Source: a virus. From it: a stretch of 21,754 nt of DNA. Every line of letters begins with the position of its first letter. The stretch's first letter is position 1. The stretch lies in IMG/VR virus record IMGVR_UViG_3300025759_000809, positions 1-21,754 of that record; one strand, 5' to 3'. The notes beneath the pieces are model-generated. The model ran no database searches. It saw nothing but the letters and a program-made list of their open reading frames with translations, and was not told the origin of the DNA. The position numbers and the translations under genes are program-made. Shown here one piece after another: positions 20,556 through 21,754 of the stretch.

Positions 20556-21401
20556 TCAGAACGCCTGATCGGTCGTTGCGCGTGATGGTCGTTTTGGAAA
20601 ACCATCCGAATCAACTTTCGATTGCGTTGTCACAAAATTACTACTTTTTGACGATTGCGCGTTTGCCGCTTTCAATAGTTTGTTCTTTTCAGCCTCGGCA
20701 CGATATACATCGGCGGGCGTCATAAACTCGCCATGTTTGCCCGCGTTTGGAATCATTTTACCCTCCGCATCTTTGATTTGCATTTCGCCGCCATCATTCA
20801 AATCAATTTGATAGTTGGTTGCCATGTGCGTCAAAAAACCCGTGCGGGTCATGTCGTTGACCTGGTCACTAAAATCTAACTGACTAAGCATTCCATCCAT
20901 CTTTGATTTGATGGCGGTTTGTTTTTGGTTGGTCAACCATTCGGTTTGCTTGGCCTCAAATTCTGACTTCGTGGTTTCCAACAAATCGCGGGTGTCGGCA
21001 AACTCGCCTTTCAATTTGTTGTATTTGGTTTCCCATTCCGCGTTAACCTCGTCAACCTTTGGTGACGACTTCAATTGCCCAGAAAGATCATTGATCTTGG
21101 TTTCATATTCGTTTTTGGTGGTGGCCGCAATTAGGTCAAAGATTTCTTCGACCTTTTTGCCCTCAATTTCATCTTTTGAAATTTCCAACCCGAAATTTTC
21201 TTTTGCCGAACGTTTGATGTGCGTGGTAATTCCGCCCGCCATTGCGCCCGTCACTTTCGATTTGATTTCGGAATCGTTGACCGCATTGTCGCGGGTCAAA
21301 AATTTGCCATCAAATTGGTTTTTGAAATCATCAATGTTGTCAGCTTTCACGCCGATGTAGTCGAACATCTGTTCGATCGTCAATTCGTTATCGTTTGCCA
21401 T
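20556..21401 (-). CDS. Capsid scaffolding protein
   Basis: A 281-residue acidic protein with the typical scaffold pattern: an N-terminal helical domain (ELTIEQMFDYIGVKADNIDD), a central coiled coil at about 90-175 (KNEYETKINDLSGQLKSSPK, then KYNKLKGEFADTRDLLETTK), and a C-terminal region with a flexible Ser/Lys-rich tail ending KRPSRATTDQAF. The scaffold guides assembly of the capsid shell and is then lost. No protease motif is visible in this protein. It precedes the capsid gene by 103 bases. The start ATG at 21401 lies after a region of ATACAT-type repeats. Confidence 0.82.
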   Translation of the reverse strand: MANDNELTIEQMFDYIGVKADNIDDFKNQFDGKFLTRDNAVNDSEIKSKVTGAMAGGITTHIKRSAKENFGLEISKDEIEGKKVEEIFDLIAATTKNEYETKINDLSGQLKSSPKVDEVNAEWETKYNKLKGEFADTRDLLETTKSEFEAKQTEWLTNQKQTAIKSKMDGMLSQLDFSDQVNDMTRTGFLTHMATNYQIDLNDGGEMQIKDAEGKMIPNAGKHGEFMTPADVYRAEAEKNKLLKAANAQSSKSSNFVTTQSKVDSDGFPKRPSRATTDQAF

Positions 21402-21467
21402 TGTATATGTATATGTATTTGAATTTTATTTGAAACGTTGGTGTTGAAACGTATTTCGCCGCGTTAA

Positions 21468-21728
21468 TCATGCGCCAAAACGTTCTTTCAATATGCTGAT
21501 GACCGTGCGCCCGTCATGCTTTAATCCTTTGACCTTTTTGGCCGCTTGTTCATCGGCAAAAACTTCGGGTTTGCCTAACGCATACGAACGCGATTTCATT
21601 GCGGAGGTGTTCAGAACCACGCGCAACGGAATCAAAACGGGCTTGCCGTTCGGTTGCAAAAATTGAATGTCAGGATTTGGATTTGCCGCCTTTGCGGTCT
21701 TTTTTGGTTGCTTATCCGCTTGTGCCAT
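21468..21728 (-). CDS. Small basic protein upstream of the scaffold
   Basis: An 86-residue basic protein. The first about 20 residues (MAQADKQPKKTAKAANPNPD) are Lys/Ala-rich and disordered; the rest forms a small domain IQFLQPNGKPVLIPLRVVLN, then AADEQ-like acidic and KGLKHDGRTVISILKERFGA parts. Small proteins of this sort sit among portal, protease and scaffold genes; a head-assembly role is possible. No family recognised. The portal and large terminase would be expected beyond the window end. Confidence 0.6.
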   Translation of the reverse strand: MAQADKQPKKTAKAANPNPDIQFLQPNGKPVLIPLRVVLNTSAMKSRSYALGKPEVFADEQAAKKVKGLKHDGRTVISILKERFGA

Positions 21729-21754
21729 TTGCGCCCCTTGTTGATAATAGATCG

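Noticed and set aside
20860-21430. Protease domain within the scaffold gene
   Set aside because: No Ser-His catalytic arrangement or ClpP/S49-like motif is visible; the protein reads as a coiled-coil scaffold only.
1-21754. tRNA genes, CRISPR arrays, insertion sequences and attachment sites
   Set aside because: I found no cloverleaf-like sequence with a T-arm, no regularly spaced repeats with spacers, no transposase and no integrase or flanking duplication. Only short in-frame tandem repeats are present.

Overview
The window looks like part of a tailed double-stranded DNA phage or prophage of a Bacteroidota host. Every gene I can support lies on the minus strand, so transcription runs from base 21754 towards base 1. 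Genes are tightly packed, and many are joined by ATGA or TAATG stop/start overlaps. The host inference rests on four things: promoter-like sites of the Bacteroidota type (TTG, 19 bases, TAnnTTTG) ahead of three gene groups; almost no Shine-Dalgarno sequences, with A-rich CCAAAA-type leaders instead; a DUF3127-like SSB substitute ending in DDLPF; and a DUF6291-like replication partner beside DnaB. No rRNA, tRNA, CRISPR array, insertion sequence, integrase or large terminase is visible.

Layout in reading order. (1) Head and fibre block, 21728-15257: a small unknown protein, a coiled-coil scaffold, the major capsid protein followed by a strong intrinsic terminator, two head-completion or neck candidates, and an 818-residue fibre/adhesin with a duplicated module and a surface-repeat C-terminus. 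(2) Lysis block, 15247-13709: a small unknown protein, a holin-like single-span protein, an M15 peptidase endolysin and a membrane-anchored spanin-like protein. (3) A 68-residue protein, a calcineurin-like phosphoesterase and a membrane protein, 13707-12204. (4) A regulatory gap at 12095-12217 with palindromes, direct repeats and a promoter. It leads into the recombination/early block, 12094-9605: two small proteins (one of only 59 residues), an ERF annealing protein, two unknowns, the DUF3127 SSB-like protein and a VRR-NUC nuclease. (5) Accessory genes, 9543-7391: a near-perfect promoter, small proteins, a protein with a terminase-like helix-turn-helix, a winged-helix-like protein and an AT-rich GNAT acetyltransferase with its own promoter. 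(6) A possible three-way-junction RNA ending in U6 at 7323-7248. (7) Replication block, 7237-4777: the DUF6291-like protein, DnaB helicase, a small protein and a DnaA domain IV protein with a C-terminal membrane segment. (8) A 28-residue membrane peptide, a small-terminase-like protein, and the tail block 4271-1: tail-region proteins, a tail-assembly-chaperone candidate with a T9 slippery site and a -1 frame extension, the tape measure, and a tail protein cut by the window edge.

The genes form a coherent lytic programme. ERF, the SSB-like protein, VRR-NUC, DnaB, the DUF6291-like protein and the DnaA-like DNA-binding protein would serve replication and recombination. The scaffold and capsid genes build the head. 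The chaperone and tape measure build a long tail. The lysis cassette releases progeny from a Gram-negative host. All names are assigned by reading motifs and gene order; no database search was possible.
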